A DNA stretch of 64,000 nt from Chitinophagales bacterium (GTDB lineage: Bacteria > Bacteroidota > Bacteroidia > Chitinophagales > Chitinophagaceae). Position 1 is the stretch's first letter; each line of letters opens with the position of its first letter. Below the pieces are notes generated by a model. It made no database searches, was not told where the DNA came from, and saw only the letters and a list, made by a program, of their open reading frames with translations. The stretch is from the NCBI GenBank assembly GCA_020636495.1, contig JACJXQ010000008.1, positions 1-64,000 of the forward strand. Direction: 5' to 3'. The position numbers were made by a program, and so were the translations under genes. This document shows positions 50,474 through 60,309 of the stretch, piece by piece.

Positions 50474-51997
50474 ATGCAACAACCTGCGATAAAGACATTG
50501 GGCGAACTGAAGCGATCAGGCTATTCATTCAAAACGGTAAAGGAAGAGGTCAGAGAGAACCTCATCAAAGCAATACAGGATAAAACAGAAGTTTTTAAAG
50601 GTGTGCTGGGTTATGAAGATACTGTGATACCGGATGTGGAAAGGGCCATATTATCCCGCCATAATATCCTGTTCCTAGGGCTAAGGGGACAGGCCAAGAC
50701 ACGCTTGGCGCGCGAAATGACTAACCTGCTGGATGAGTGGATACCCGTGGTAGATGGAAGCGAGATAAACGACAATCCTTTCGCGCCGATATCTATATAT
50801 GCGCGTGAACTTATAGCGGAAAAAGGAGATGACACACCTATTGGCTGGCTGCACCGCAGCGACAGGTACGGAGAGAAACTGGCGACACCTGATGTGTCCG
50901 TAGCTGACCTGATAGGCGATGTAGACCCGATAAAAGCAGCCAACCTGCGACTGAGCTTTGCAGATGAAAGGGTGTTACATTATGGTATCATACCACGCTC
51001 ACACAGGGGTATATTCGTGATCAACGAGCTGCCTGACCTGCAGGCAAGGATACAGGTATCGCTCTTCAACATACTACAGGAAGGAGATATACAGATACGC
51101 GGTTTTAAACTGCGCCTGCCGCTGGACATACTATTTATTTTTACGGCCAACCCCGAAGACTATACCAACAGGGGCAGCATCGTAACACCACTAAAGGACA
51201 GGATAGAAAGCCAGATCGTGACGCACTATCCAAGGACGGTAGAAATATCAAAAGCTATTACCGAACAGGAGGCTGATATTACTGATGAACAGGCAGCTAA
51301 GGTAAGCATGCCCGATATGTGCCAACTGCTGATAGAGCAGATAGCTATGGAGGCACGCAAAAGCGAATACGTAGACCAGAAAAGCGGGGTCTCAGCCAGG
51401 CTGACCATATCGGCTTATGAGAACCTGGTGAGCACTGCTGAGCGCAGGGCACTACTGAATGGTGATGGCACCACACAGGCACGCATAGCCGATTTTACAG
51501 GCGTGATACCCTCAATAACCGGGAAAATAGAGTTGGTGTACGAAGGTGAACAGGAAGGCCCAACTAATGTGGCCTACAGTCTGCTGGGCAAAGCCATCCG
51601 CAGCTTGTTTATCACTTACTTCCCCGACCCGCAATCGTTCAAAAAAGCGGGACGTAATCCTGAAACAGCCAAAGCAAGGTCTAACCCTTACCAGCCTATT
51701 ATTGACTGGTTTGGCAAAGGGAATGATATCATGCTACCTAACGACTGCAGCGACGAACAATACCGCAATGCATTGTATAAAGTAGACGGCTTATACGGCG
51801 CGGTGAAAAAGTACTACCCCAAAGCCGACGAGGTACAGACCTCCCTGCTGATGGAGTTTCTGCTGCATGGGCTGGCAGAGTTCTCACTCATCAGCAAACA
51901 AGGAGTAGAGACGGGTGGCTATAGTTTTGGCGACATACTGGGTAGCATGATGAACATGAGCTTTGGCGGTGATGATGACAGTAGCGAAGAATATTAA
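50474..51997 (+). CDS. MoxR/magnesium-chelatase-like AAA+ ATPase
   Basis: The 507-residue protein is an AAA+ ATPase of the MoxR/ChlI kind. Walker A reads GLRGQAKTRLAREM near residue 73. The Walker B region reads GIFVINELPDL, with Asn-Glu in place of the usual Asp-Glu. FTANPEDYTNRGSIVTPLKD is the sensor and arginine-finger region. The C-terminal third is a helical lid with a glycine- and acid-rich tail (GGDDDSSEEY). Such ATPases usually act as chaperones for a VWA-domain partner, but no VWA gene is adjacent, so its partner is elsewhere or absent. The true role is unknown. Confidence 0.85.
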   Translation: MQQPAIKTLGELKRSGYSFKTVKEEVRENLIKAIQDKTEVFKGVLGYEDTVIPDVERAILSRHNILFLGLRGQAKTRLAREMTNLLDEWIPVVDGSEINDNPFAPISIYARELIAEKGDDTPIGWLHRSDRYGEKLATPDVSVADLIGDVDPIKAANLRLSFADERVLHYGIIPRSHRGIFVINELPDLQARIQVSLFNILQEGDIQIRGFKLRLPLDILFIFTANPEDYTNRGSIVTPLKDRIESQIVTHYPRTVEISKAITEQEADITDEQAAKVSMPDMCQLLIEQIAMEARKSEYVDQKSGVSARLTISAYENLVSTAERRALLNGDGTTQARIADFTGVIPSITGKIELVYEGEQEGPTNVAYSLLGKAIRSLFITYFPDPQSFKKAGRNPETAKARSNPYQPIIDWFGKGNDIMLPNDCSDEQYRNALYKVDGLYGAVKKYYPKADEVQTSLLMEFLLHGLAEFSLISKQGVETGGYSFGDILGSMMNMSFGGDDDSSEEY

Positions 51998-52210
51998 AGC
52001 CACATTGACATAATTGCTTAATGTTATCATAATGTAAAATTGCAATAGTAATTTCATGTGCCGAAATGGTGTTTTGCCAGTAAACATGCGTCTTTCAGGG
52101 TATTACTTGCCAGTACTGAGCAATCAGGGCAGGATAACGTTGTGCGAAATTGGTACAGTTTTTGACTATTCTTGAGCAATTGAATAACATACATAAAGAG
52201 GACAATACCC

Positions 52211-52609
52211 ATGAAAGATATTAGTTCAGAAGTAAAGTACAACACATCGCGGAGCGGAGGAAAAGGCGGACAGAACGTCAACAAGGTAGAAACGGCAGTA
52301 GAAGCCATCTGGAATGTTGATGACTCAAAACTATTTACCCCTGAAGAAAAGATATTGATACTGGACAAGTTGATGAAGCGTATCAATAAAGATTGCAACC
52401 TGGTGGTGAAGAGCAGTGAGACCCGCTCTCAACTGGAGAACAAAGAGATAGCACTGAAGAAAATGACGGAGCTGGTAGAGAAAGCATTGCTGCGACCTAA
52501 AAAGCGTAAAGCCACCAAACTGCCCAACGCCATCAAAGAGCGCCGCAAAGAATCAAAACGCCGCGACTCACTGAAAAAACAACTCAGAAAGCACGACTGG
52601 GCGGATTAA
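52211..52609 (+). CDS. arfB: Peptidyl-tRNA hydrolase ArfB (ribosome rescue)
   Basis: The 132-residue protein is the stop-codon-independent ribosome rescue factor ArfB (YaeJ). It has the release-factor catalytic tripeptide GGQ in SRSGGKGGQNVNKVETAVEA near residues 19-21, and a basic C-terminal tail (KRKATKLPNAIKERRKESKR) that enters the empty mRNA channel. It frees stalled ribosomes on truncated mRNA. The length is normal. It converges with the DUF1501 gene, overlapping its end by 4 bases. The 213-base region upstream (51998-52210) shows no gene or structure. Confidence 0.92.
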   Translation: MKDISSEVKYNTSRSGGKGGQNVNKVETAVEAIWNVDDSKLFTPEEKILILDKLMKRINKDCNLVVKSSETRSQLENKEIALKKMTELVEKALLRPKKRKATKLPNAIKERRKESKRRDSLKKQLRKHDWAD

Positions 52610-54180
52610 TCCACAACATTCATCCGCTTGGTACTCTGGTTTCTGCCATTGGTCAGTCTCAGGAAGTAAACACCCGGCGGCAGGTCACCTCTTTGCAGCG
52701 TTACGCTGTGTTTTCCTTTATCCATCTGCTTTTGAACCGGTGTTTGTAAAAGCCTGCCATTTACATCAAATAGTTGGAGTGTTACATTACCACCGTCAGA
52801 ACCGAAGGTCACGGTAGTAGTGCTGCGGAATGGATTAGGATAGTTTTGGCCCAGTATCTCGTCGCTGCCAGAGACCGTGGTCTCGTCAATATTATTGGTT
52901 TTCTGGAAGATCGGCTGAACAGCGTATTGTTTCATCAGTACTTTGTTCATTGTTTGTGTATCTATCTGGAACCAGTCGGCCAGAACAGCAGCATATACCG
53001 TGCGATAGTCTATCTGTAGTGGCAGGTTATCGCCCACAGCTGCATTTTTAGGCAATGTAGGGTTAGTGCCTATCAATCCGGGGTTCACGTATTTGCTGAA
53101 TACCATTACCGGGGCAGTAGTACCGTGGTCAGTACCACCACTCGCGTTCGACTTGATCCTACGACCGAATTCAGAGAAGGTCATTGCGGCCACTCGCTCT
53201 TCGAAATTCAATAGCTTGGCTTCATCAAAAAACGCCTCTACTGCATTTGATATATAACCCAGCAGGTCGGCATGGTTACCCACGGTCGTATCCGTAGCAT
53301 CTGTCTGTTGCGAGTGTGTATCAAAGCTGCCCAGGTTCACAATGTATATCGGCGTTTTCAATCCTCCTGCTATCAGGCGTGAAACAATTTTCAACTGGTC
53401 GCCCAGCCTGTTACCTGTCTGCCACTTGTTAGAGATATTGTTCGCGTTTTGAGCAGCAGCCTGTATCACTTTGGTATAAGTTTCTGTTTGCTGCTTGATG
53501 TACCGGATAAATGAAAGTTCATGCCCGGCAGGCGTGTTGGGTGCAGGGTCTACCGTTCCGTTTATAATATTGTAAAAACTATCAATACTTGCTATGGACA
53601 TACCCAGGTTGACATTAGCTCCCTGCACAAGGTTAGATACTCCTGAACCTATCTGTATAGCCAGCGGATCAGGCATGGTGGTATTAGGATAATTGACGGG
53701 ATAACCTGGATATGCTTCATCCAGGTGCCTCCCCAGCCAGCCTGTATCTACATACTGGTTTGAGTCGGAGCCGGACATCCATATATCGGTAGCCCTGAAA
53801 TGCGAAAAGTTAGGGTCGGGATAACCAACACTCTGACAAATGTTCACGTAACCATTGTTATACAAGTCCCTTATGCCTGTCATTGCAGGATGCAGCCCGG
53901 TATCTATCGTATTATTCAGTGCCAGTACCTTGTTTTGGGGTATGAGTATATTACTCCTTGCTGCGGAGAGTTCAGAATATTTATCCAACGGGATGACCAT
54001 ATTCAGGCCATCATTACCACCATTCAGTTGAATCATCACCAACACCCTTCCATTGGCAGCTGTTTGTTTAGCCAGCAATTCCAATAACGGATTCCTGGCA
54101 TATGCACCGATTGGTGTGCCGTTTATCATATAAGCAAGCGTGGCTGCCTGCGATACTTTCAAAAAGTCCCTGCGTTTCAT
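52606..54180 (-). CDS. DUF1501 protein with twin-arginine signal and T9SS tail
   Basis: The 524-residue protein has an N-terminal signal of twin-arginine type (MKRRDFLKVSQAATLAYMIN) followed by the DUF1501 domain (about 40-430, with NGRVLVMIQLNGGNDGLNMV and FGRRIKSNASGGTDHGTTAPVM). A C-terminal Por secretion tail (about 450-524, with LGQNYPNPFRSTTTVTF and GVYFLRLTNG) follows. DUF1501 proteins are related to the phosphatase/sulfatase superfamily but have no assigned reaction. They are normally coded beside a DUF1800 gene, as here (19 bases upstream). The combination of a Tat signal and a T9SS tail is unusual. Confidence 0.85.
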   Translation of the reverse strand: MKRRDFLKVSQAATLAYMINGTPIGAYARNPLLELLAKQTAANGRVLVMIQLNGGNDGLNMVIPLDKYSELSAARSNILIPQNKVLALNNTIDTGLHPAMTGIRDLYNNGYVNICQSVGYPDPNFSHFRATDIWMSGSDSNQYVDTGWLGRHLDEAYPGYPVNYPNTTMPDPLAIQIGSGVSNLVQGANVNLGMSIASIDSFYNIINGTVDPAPNTPAGHELSFIRYIKQQTETYTKVIQAAAQNANNISNKWQTGNRLGDQLKIVSRLIAGGLKTPIYIVNLGSFDTHSQQTDATDTTVGNHADLLGYISNAVEAFFDEAKLLNFEERVAAMTFSEFGRRIKSNASGGTDHGTTAPVMVFSKYVNPGLIGTNPTLPKNAAVGDNLPLQIDYRTVYAAVLADWFQIDTQTMNKVLMKQYAVQPIFQKTNNIDETTVSGSDEILGQNYPNPFRSTTTVTFGSDGGNVTLQLFDVNGRLLQTPVQKQMDKGKHSVTLQRGDLPPGVYFLRLTNGRNQSTKRMNVVD

Positions 54181-54199
54181 CTGTAGCAGTTTTTAATGA

Positions 54200-55921
54200 T
54201 CAACATAAATTGTGTTCAGCCAAATGTGTCAGTTCCGTCAGCAGGCTCACTAACCTGGTCTTCACAATATTGGTGTTGGTAGTGTTGGGGTTAGAGATAT
54301 ATGTGGCCCAGGCATTGCTCCAGTAGTAATCCTGCGTTTGTCCTGTCAGCAAGGTGCTTATCTTGTAAGTGTCCTTAAGTGTCTTGGACAAGCCCAGCCC
54401 CAACAACAGGTCGGTATAGAAATCTATCAGCAAGTTAGGATCTGCCGGGCTGTAGAATTTCTTCGCAAGCCACATGGGGTCTATCTTAATAGCGGTACCT
54501 GTACCTGCAGAAAAACCTGAGTTGAGCATCATATCCATAAACTGCATGCGTCGTGGCATGGTGGTGGAGTTGATCCATTTCTCGTAATAATCAGGCTCCT
54601 GGTAAAAGGCTGGCCAGCCGGCAACGTTAGGTGGCAGGTTCGGCTCTAGCCCCAGTTGCGACATATAGCTGCGCAGATAGTTGTATACTTTATATTCATT
54701 ATCAGAGCGCCAGCCTGAAGGCAACTGTATATCAAACGTACGGAATGTACCCACCACATAATCTATTGGTGTTCGTATAAAACAATCCCTGCTCAATACG
54801 TCAAAGAAATGCTCACTCTTCAGCAACTTATTCAGTACAGGTTTTATTTCCCAACCCGTACTCATCATAAGCGACGCCAGTGGCAATATTACCGTACTCT
54901 CGGTGGTCTGGTCTATATCATAGTATACGAAGAAACGGTACAGCTTACGAACAATGAATTTGGCTACTTCGAACTTTGAAAAGATCATGTCTATCAGTTC
55001 ATCTGTTTCCTGCGCACCGGCTGACCCTGTCTTACCCGTAATCACTTTGTTGTTGAAGAAAGACGAGAACTGCTTATCTGATGTTTCGTGCAGTGTTGAG
55101 CTGAAATAACTTGACCAGTCAGTTGTTTTATATCGCCAACCTGTAAGTATTTTGGCAGACGCTTTAATATCGTCTTCTGTGTATATAGGTGTGTAATTCT
55201 TACCCAACGTGAATAACTCAAACAGCTCACGCGCATAGTTCTCATCAGGTGCTGTTTTGGTGTTCAGGTAACCATTAAGGTACCGCAGCATAGCCGGGTC
55301 TTTGGTAATGGCGGTTACCAGTGTTTTGAAATTACCTAGTGCATTGTTACGCAATATCATGTGGTGATTGTACATCATGTGGGCGTAAGCCACCACTGTA
55401 TATTCTGTTGCAAAATGGTTATGCCAGAAGAAGGTCATCTTTTCCGTTATCCTTCTCTCCGGCTGGTATATCATCCTGCCTATCCACCAGTTGGTCATAG
55501 ACAAACGACGAAAACTGTTTACCGTACTATCTCCGTAAGGAGCAGTTACCCAGGTATCATCGAGTGCTACTCCTGTGGGGTCAAAGTAAGACGAAGTATT
55601 GTAGTTATTTACAGGCGGGGCGGGCGTTGTTTGTGCTGACAACAATTCATCTACAGCTTGCACCATGGTCTTGGTTCGCAATGCTACCACGTCTTCATAT
55701 TTGACACCGAACATGGTACGCCTGAGCAGATGAATGATTTCTTTATCCGTCCATTGCCCGGTGTATTCATTCAGCGAGCCTGTTGTTTTGCTTAATCCCC
55801 GGGGAAGTTCTTTGTTGGCATACTTCTCATATATAGGATCATTGCCTGCAACAGTTGTAGCCTGATCCGCTTTTGTCGCTATCATTTCTTCGAAGAATTC
55901 GCGACGGCTGACTTTGCCCAT
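54200..55921 (-). CDS. DUF1800 domain-containing protein
   Basis: The 573-residue protein carries the DUF1800 domain over most of its length, with HLLRRTMFGVKYEDVVAL near residue 65, MTNWWIGRMIYQPERRITEK then FFWHNHFATEY, and ENYARELFELFTLG. The function of the family is unknown. It is always found beside a DUF1501 gene, so the two probably form a surface pair. The start was placed at the ATG of MGKVSRREFF, where the conserved part begins. ATGs at 55996 and 56041 are possible. It has no clear signal peptide in this form, and a RREFF stretch near the start resembles a partial Tat motif. Confidence 0.8.
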   Translation of the reverse strand: MGKVSRREFFEEMIATKADQATTVAGNDPIYEKYANKELPRGLSKTTGSLNEYTGQWTDKEIIHLLRRTMFGVKYEDVVALRTKTMVQAVDELLSAQTTPAPPVNNYNTSSYFDPTGVALDDTWVTAPYGDSTVNSFRRLSMTNWWIGRMIYQPERRITEKMTFFWHNHFATEYTVVAYAHMMYNHHMILRNNALGNFKTLVTAITKDPAMLRYLNGYLNTKTAPDENYARELFELFTLGKNYTPIYTEDDIKASAKILTGWRYKTTDWSSYFSSTLHETSDKQFSSFFNNKVITGKTGSAGAQETDELIDMIFSKFEVAKFIVRKLYRFFVYYDIDQTTESTVILPLASLMMSTGWEIKPVLNKLLKSEHFFDVLSRDCFIRTPIDYVVGTFRTFDIQLPSGWRSDNEYKVYNYLRSYMSQLGLEPNLPPNVAGWPAFYQEPDYYEKWINSTTMPRRMQFMDMMLNSGFSAGTGTAIKIDPMWLAKKFYSPADPNLLIDFYTDLLLGLGLSKTLKDTYKISTLLTGQTQDYYWSNAWATYISNPNTTNTNIVKTRLVSLLTELTHLAEHNLC

Positions 55922-56187
55922 AGTCTTGTATTTATGACGTAATGACTGGTAAAAAGGTCTATGGTTTAATGAAAAGTTAAACCTAATCTTGATCATTTCA
56001 TAGTACCTGTTATCATTTTTAACCTGCTTATAATCAGTCAAATAAGAACTATTGACGCAACTATTTGATTATTAATATAATATCTTTTCTACAATTCTTG
56101 TACGGTATTCTGCAGCCACTGTTCCGATGGATGATATTTCCTCTTAATAAATAAAAGAAGTAAGTTTAAACAGACATAAAACATAGC

Positions 56188-58590
56188 ATGCAGAAACTAT
56201 TTTCTTTTGTTTTTACCTGGCTTATATTCCCTTTGTCTTTATCTGCGCAATACAAACAGGTAGTAAAAGGCAGCGTTACCGATAAAGAATCAAGAATACC
56301 CCTGATAGGTGTTACTATCGTAATTACAGATGTTGAACCGCATATGGGCACAGTGACCGATGACCAGGGGAGGTTTATCCTTAAAGAAGTACCTGTTGGC
56401 AAACATACTTTACAAGCTTCGTACCTGGGCTATGGCAGATCCACACTGAATGGCATACTTGTCACCTCTGCCAAAGAGACTATTCTTAATATTGAAATGG
56501 AAGAGTCTGCCAGTAAGATGGATGAAGTGATCATATCAGACAGGCGCGACCATATCAATGAAATGGCACTGGTAAGTACTAAGACCTTCGATGTACAGGA
56601 AACGGAAAGATATGCCGGCAGCCGCGCCGACCCTGCCCGTATGGCCTCAAACTTTGCCGGCGTAGTGGGTGCTGATGACTCGCGTAATGATATCGTCATC
56701 AGGGGTAACTCTCCGCAGGGCGTGTTGTGGCGGCTGGAAGATATAGATATACCGAATCCTAACCACTTTGCTGTTTCAGGTACAACAGGCGGACCTGTTT
56801 CTATGCTGAATAGTAAAACACTAGCCAACAGTGATTTCTTCATGGGTGCATTCCCTTCAGAATATGGTAATTCTACCGCAGGTGTATTTGACCTGAAAAT
56901 GCGAAATGGTAATACAGACCGGCACGAACTGACCGGGCAAATAGGTTTGCTGGGTACTGAGCTTGCAGCCGAAGGGCCCATATCCAGGAAAAGCAGGTCT
57001 TCCTATCTTGTTACTTACCGATACTCTACGCTAAAGCTATTTGAAGGGCTGCACATCAAGATAGGTACCAATTCAGTTCCCAATTACCAGGATGCTGCAG
57101 TTAAACTTAACTTCCCGATGGGCAAAAAAGCCAACCTTTCTATATTCGGCATTGGTGGTCTGAGCAAGATCGACCTGATCGTCAGCAACCAGACAGAACA
57201 ACCAGAAGAGCTATATGGCGAGTCGGACCGCGACCAGTATTTTGGCAGCAACACAGGCATCATCGGCAGCTCCTTCAGCTACATCATCAATTCATCCACT
57301 TACACCAAACTAACTGTGGCTGAAACATCTTCAGATATCAATGCAACACACTACAAAGTATTCAGGGATAATAACTTCCAGGTAGATTCTCTCAAATACA
57401 TACTTGGTTATCGCTTTGTAAAAAACACCACTGTAGCACACTGGTACATCAATAAAAAAATATCAAACAGGCATACTATTAAGGCAGGTATCATCAACAA
57501 CTATTACCACCTGAATTTTGTTGACAGCAGTCGCCAATATCCTCCCACTTTACAGACATGGGAACACAGGCTTAATTTTGTTGGCGGAACTGACCTGTTA
57601 CAAGGTTACATCCAATACAAATACCGCCCGAGCAATGCACTTACATTCACTGCCGGCATACACGCACAATACCTTACACATAATGGCTCGAAAGCATTAG
57701 AGCCCCGTGTGGCCATGAAATACATGATGAATTCAAACAATAATTTCACTCTTGGCTACGGCCTGCACAGCCAGTTGCAACCTATGTACCAGTACTTTGC
57801 AGTATTACCTGCCAACCCTGCCGGATCTATGCATAATTACGATGTAGGTTTTACACGCAGTCATCATACAGTAGCCGGATATGAACATATCTTTTCACGT
57901 ACTGTCAGGTTACGCTCCGAAGCATATTACCAGTACCTGTTCAATGTACCCATTGAAAAAAGAGCAGGTTCCTCTTTCAGCGGACTGAACCAGGGTAGCT
58001 CTTTCAGCAGACTGTTTCCCGATACTTTGGTCAATGCCGGTACAGGGTATAATTACGGCATGGAGTTGACGCTTGAAAAAAGCTTTGCAAAGAATTATTA
58101 TATACTACTCTCAGGATCCGTGTTCGATTCAAAAGCTAAAGGTAATGATGGTGTATACCGCAACACGGATTATAACAGCAGGTTTGCCCTTAATATGTTG
58201 ACAGGATATGAATACAAACTGGGAAAGAACAGCACCTTACTGACGGGACTAAAAATAACCTATGCTGGCGGAAGAAGATATTCGCCGCCGGATGTAGCAG
58301 CATCTAATTCCATTGGCGACCTGGTGGTTGTCGACTCACTGAGAAATACCCTGCAGTTCAAAAACTATTTCAGAACAGACATTAAACTTGGTGTACGTAT
58401 CAACGCCAAAAAACTAACGCACGAAATAGCAGTTGATCTTATTAATATTTTCGGCACAAAAAACGTACTGTCACAAACCTACAACTTCGACCTTGCAGCA
58501 CAGGGATCTTATCCTTTTATCACCCAATACCAACTAGGCTTTTTACCATTGTTCTATTATCGGGTGGATATTGGTATCAAACATAAATAA
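56188..58590 (+). CDS. TonB-dependent receptor with CarboxypepD domain
   Basis: The 800-residue outer membrane receptor has a signal peptide (residues 1-20, ending LSLSA), a carboxypeptidase-like regulatory domain (about 25-110, ending MDEVIISDRR), a plug (about 130-250, with DIVIRGNSPQGVLWRLEDID and IPNPNHF) and a 22-strand-type barrel ending in RVDIGIKHK. It is a close paralogue of the receptor at 28285, sharing the IPNPNHF and RGNSP plug blocks and similar barrel segments. Unlike it, no sigma/FecR system is beside it. There is no SusD partner. The cargo is unknown. It ends at a bidirectional terminator. Confidence 0.9.
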   Translation: MQKLFSFVFTWLIFPLSLSAQYKQVVKGSVTDKESRIPLIGVTIVITDVEPHMGTVTDDQGRFILKEVPVGKHTLQASYLGYGRSTLNGILVTSAKETILNIEMEESASKMDEVIISDRRDHINEMALVSTKTFDVQETERYAGSRADPARMASNFAGVVGADDSRNDIVIRGNSPQGVLWRLEDIDIPNPNHFAVSGTTGGPVSMLNSKTLANSDFFMGAFPSEYGNSTAGVFDLKMRNGNTDRHELTGQIGLLGTELAAEGPISRKSRSSYLVTYRYSTLKLFEGLHIKIGTNSVPNYQDAAVKLNFPMGKKANLSIFGIGGLSKIDLIVSNQTEQPEELYGESDRDQYFGSNTGIIGSSFSYIINSSTYTKLTVAETSSDINATHYKVFRDNNFQVDSLKYILGYRFVKNTTVAHWYINKKISNRHTIKAGIINNYYHLNFVDSSRQYPPTLQTWEHRLNFVGGTDLLQGYIQYKYRPSNALTFTAGIHAQYLTHNGSKALEPRVAMKYMMNSNNNFTLGYGLHSQLQPMYQYFAVLPANPAGSMHNYDVGFTRSHHTVAGYEHIFSRTVRLRSEAYYQYLFNVPIEKRAGSSFSGLNQGSSFSRLFPDTLVNAGTGYNYGMELTLEKSFAKNYYILLSGSVFDSKAKGNDGVYRNTDYNSRFALNMLTGYEYKLGKNSTLLTGLKITYAGGRRYSPPDVAASNSIGDLVVVDSLRNTLQFKNYFRTDIKLGVRINAKKLTHEIAVDLINIFGTKNVLSQTYNFDLAAQGSYPFITQYQLGFLPLFYYRVDIGIKHK

Positions 58591-58618
58591 AGAAGGCGCT
58601 CTTAAGAGCGCCTTCTTT
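58589..58618. terminator. Bidirectional intrinsic terminator
   Basis: A 13-bp perfect stem (AAAGAAGGCGCTC / GAGCGCCTTCTTT) with loop TTAA lies between convergent receptor and TPR genes. Confidence 0.9.
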
Positions 58619-58636
58619 ATTTATATGGTCAACCTA

Positions 58637-60244
58637 CTACTTTTTACCTTTAATCAGTTCTTTTATCTGGGTAGCAAACGGATTCTTCGCATCCAGTTGC
58701 AGTACCAGGTCGCAGTACTTTCTTGTATTTTCCCAATCTTCTTTATAATAGTAGCAAGCTGTCAGGTACTGATATGCAAACTGCAGGTCCCTGTCAGACT
58801 TCTTTGCACCTTCAACATCCAGGTCCAGCCATTGCTCAAAATATGGTGCGGCAATACCCTCTTTACCTTCAGAATCCTGTGCTGCCTTTACGCGGCCTCT
58901 CCAGTAATAACCTGACGGCTGGTCAGGAAATTTAGCTATCATTGAACCATAAATTGTATCGGCCTTTATTAACATAGCAGTCGTATCAACATCCGGCATG
59001 TTAGCTGCCAGATAATAGCTGTAACCACCCCAGAAGTAATCAGTCGGTGTTGCCTTATCCTCATAGTCTTTATATATCTTCTCATACCACTGCCCTGCAT
59101 TATTCCAGCTTTTCAGCGTCCTGAACGACTCAGCAATTTCGCGGTAAGTACTTACTTTATTATCAGTGCTATCCATGCTCAGCGCTTTGTTGAAAGCAAT
59201 GTTTGCTGAATCGCCCATGTTATTGCGCAGGTAGGCACGGCCCAGTGTCAGGTAATCAAGCGTGTACAATTTCTTCGGGTCCTGCTTAGCGAAATATGAG
59301 CGCAGGTTCTCCAGAGATTTTACACCACTGATAGAATCTTTATCTTCCAGGTAAGCATATCCCAGTATACCATAGAAGTTAGGCCTGTTGACACCTTTAT
59401 CTTTTAGTTCGTTCACTTTTTGAATAGCCGCGGGGAAATCTTTTGCCAGGAACAGTATCTCTGCATACCTGATCATATCTTCAGTAGATTTATCAGAGTG
59501 CTGCATGTACTTTTCAATATTCTCTTTTGCTATGTCATACTTACCTACATAAGTATAAGCATTGGCCATATCGTAATAAGGCAATGGATTCTCCGGGTCA
59601 GCTTCCTGCGCTTTTTTCCAGTTCTCCAATGCTACTTCATAGTTCTTGGCATTGTACATCAGCTTACCTATGCGTGAATAAGCCAGTGAATTTTTAGGAT
59701 CTTTCTCCACTGCTTTTTCAAAATCGGTCATCGCCTTACCACCACCTGAAGGCAGTTGCTGGTAGGCATCACCTGCAGATATCAGCAATTCTGGAGTAAC
59801 CATTTTCTCCAGTACTTCTTCCCACCAGCCAACGGCTTTTTGCAGATCACCGCCTTTAGAGTAAGTAACGGCAGCAGCAGCATACCTTTTCTGCATCCAC
59901 TCTTTTTTCTTACCCATATCAGCTAATGTATTGGCAGCCTGCATACCGGCTTCTGCACCTTGTGTAGCGAACTTAACCCTAACTGTACCACTTATGTTGG
60001 CATAATCTTCAGGATATTTTACAAATGCATTCATCGCAGCATCGGTATTACCCAGCGCCAACTCAGACAAGCCATAATAGTAATTGGCCTGCGGGTCGCC
60101 GGCAGCCAGTGGTTGTAAAATTTTCTTAGCACTGGCATACCTTTCATACCTGTACATTTTCATACCATCTTCCAATGACTGTGCTGTAGCATTTACTACC
60201 ATTGCGGCAGCCAACATGGTTACAATAAACTGTTTCATCTTCAT
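58637..60244 (-). CDS. Tetratricopeptide repeat protein
   Basis: The 535-residue secreted protein has a signal peptide (residues 1-22, ending VVNATA) and many tetratricopeptide repeats across the rest, for example SLAYSRIGKLMYNAKNYEVA and YYDMANAYTYVGKYDIAKEN. It is probably a periplasmic scaffold. It follows the PstS-like gene by 65 bases on the same strand. In related genomes this TPR gene, the PstS-like gene and a small membrane protein are often found with TonB/ExbBD genes, so a role in TonB-linked transport is suggested. No ExbB, ExbD or TonB gene is within this window. That link is from memory of gene order, not from the sequence. Confidence 0.8.
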   Translation of the reverse strand: MKMKQFIVTMLAAAMVVNATAQSLEDGMKMYRYERYASAKKILQPLAAGDPQANYYYGLSELALGNTDAAMNAFVKYPEDYANISGTVRVKFATQGAEAGMQAANTLADMGKKKEWMQKRYAAAAVTYSKGGDLQKAVGWWEEVLEKMVTPELLISAGDAYQQLPSGGGKAMTDFEKAVEKDPKNSLAYSRIGKLMYNAKNYEVALENWKKAQEADPENPLPYYDMANAYTYVGKYDIAKENIEKYMQHSDKSTEDMIRYAEILFLAKDFPAAIQKVNELKDKGVNRPNFYGILGYAYLEDKDSISGVKSLENLRSYFAKQDPKKLYTLDYLTLGRAYLRNNMGDSANIAFNKALSMDSTDNKVSTYREIAESFRTLKSWNNAGQWYEKIYKDYEDKATPTDYFWGGYSYYLAANMPDVDTTAMLIKADTIYGSMIAKFPDQPSGYYWRGRVKAAQDSEGKEGIAAPYFEQWLDLDVEGAKKSDRDLQFAYQYLTACYYYKEDWENTRKYCDLVLQLDAKNPFATQIKELIKGKK

Positions 60245-60309
60245 TTTTTTACTCTGTTGTTTAGGTAGAGTTTTTCTTGTTATATAAATACGTTCTGAAT
60301 TAAAAAATA

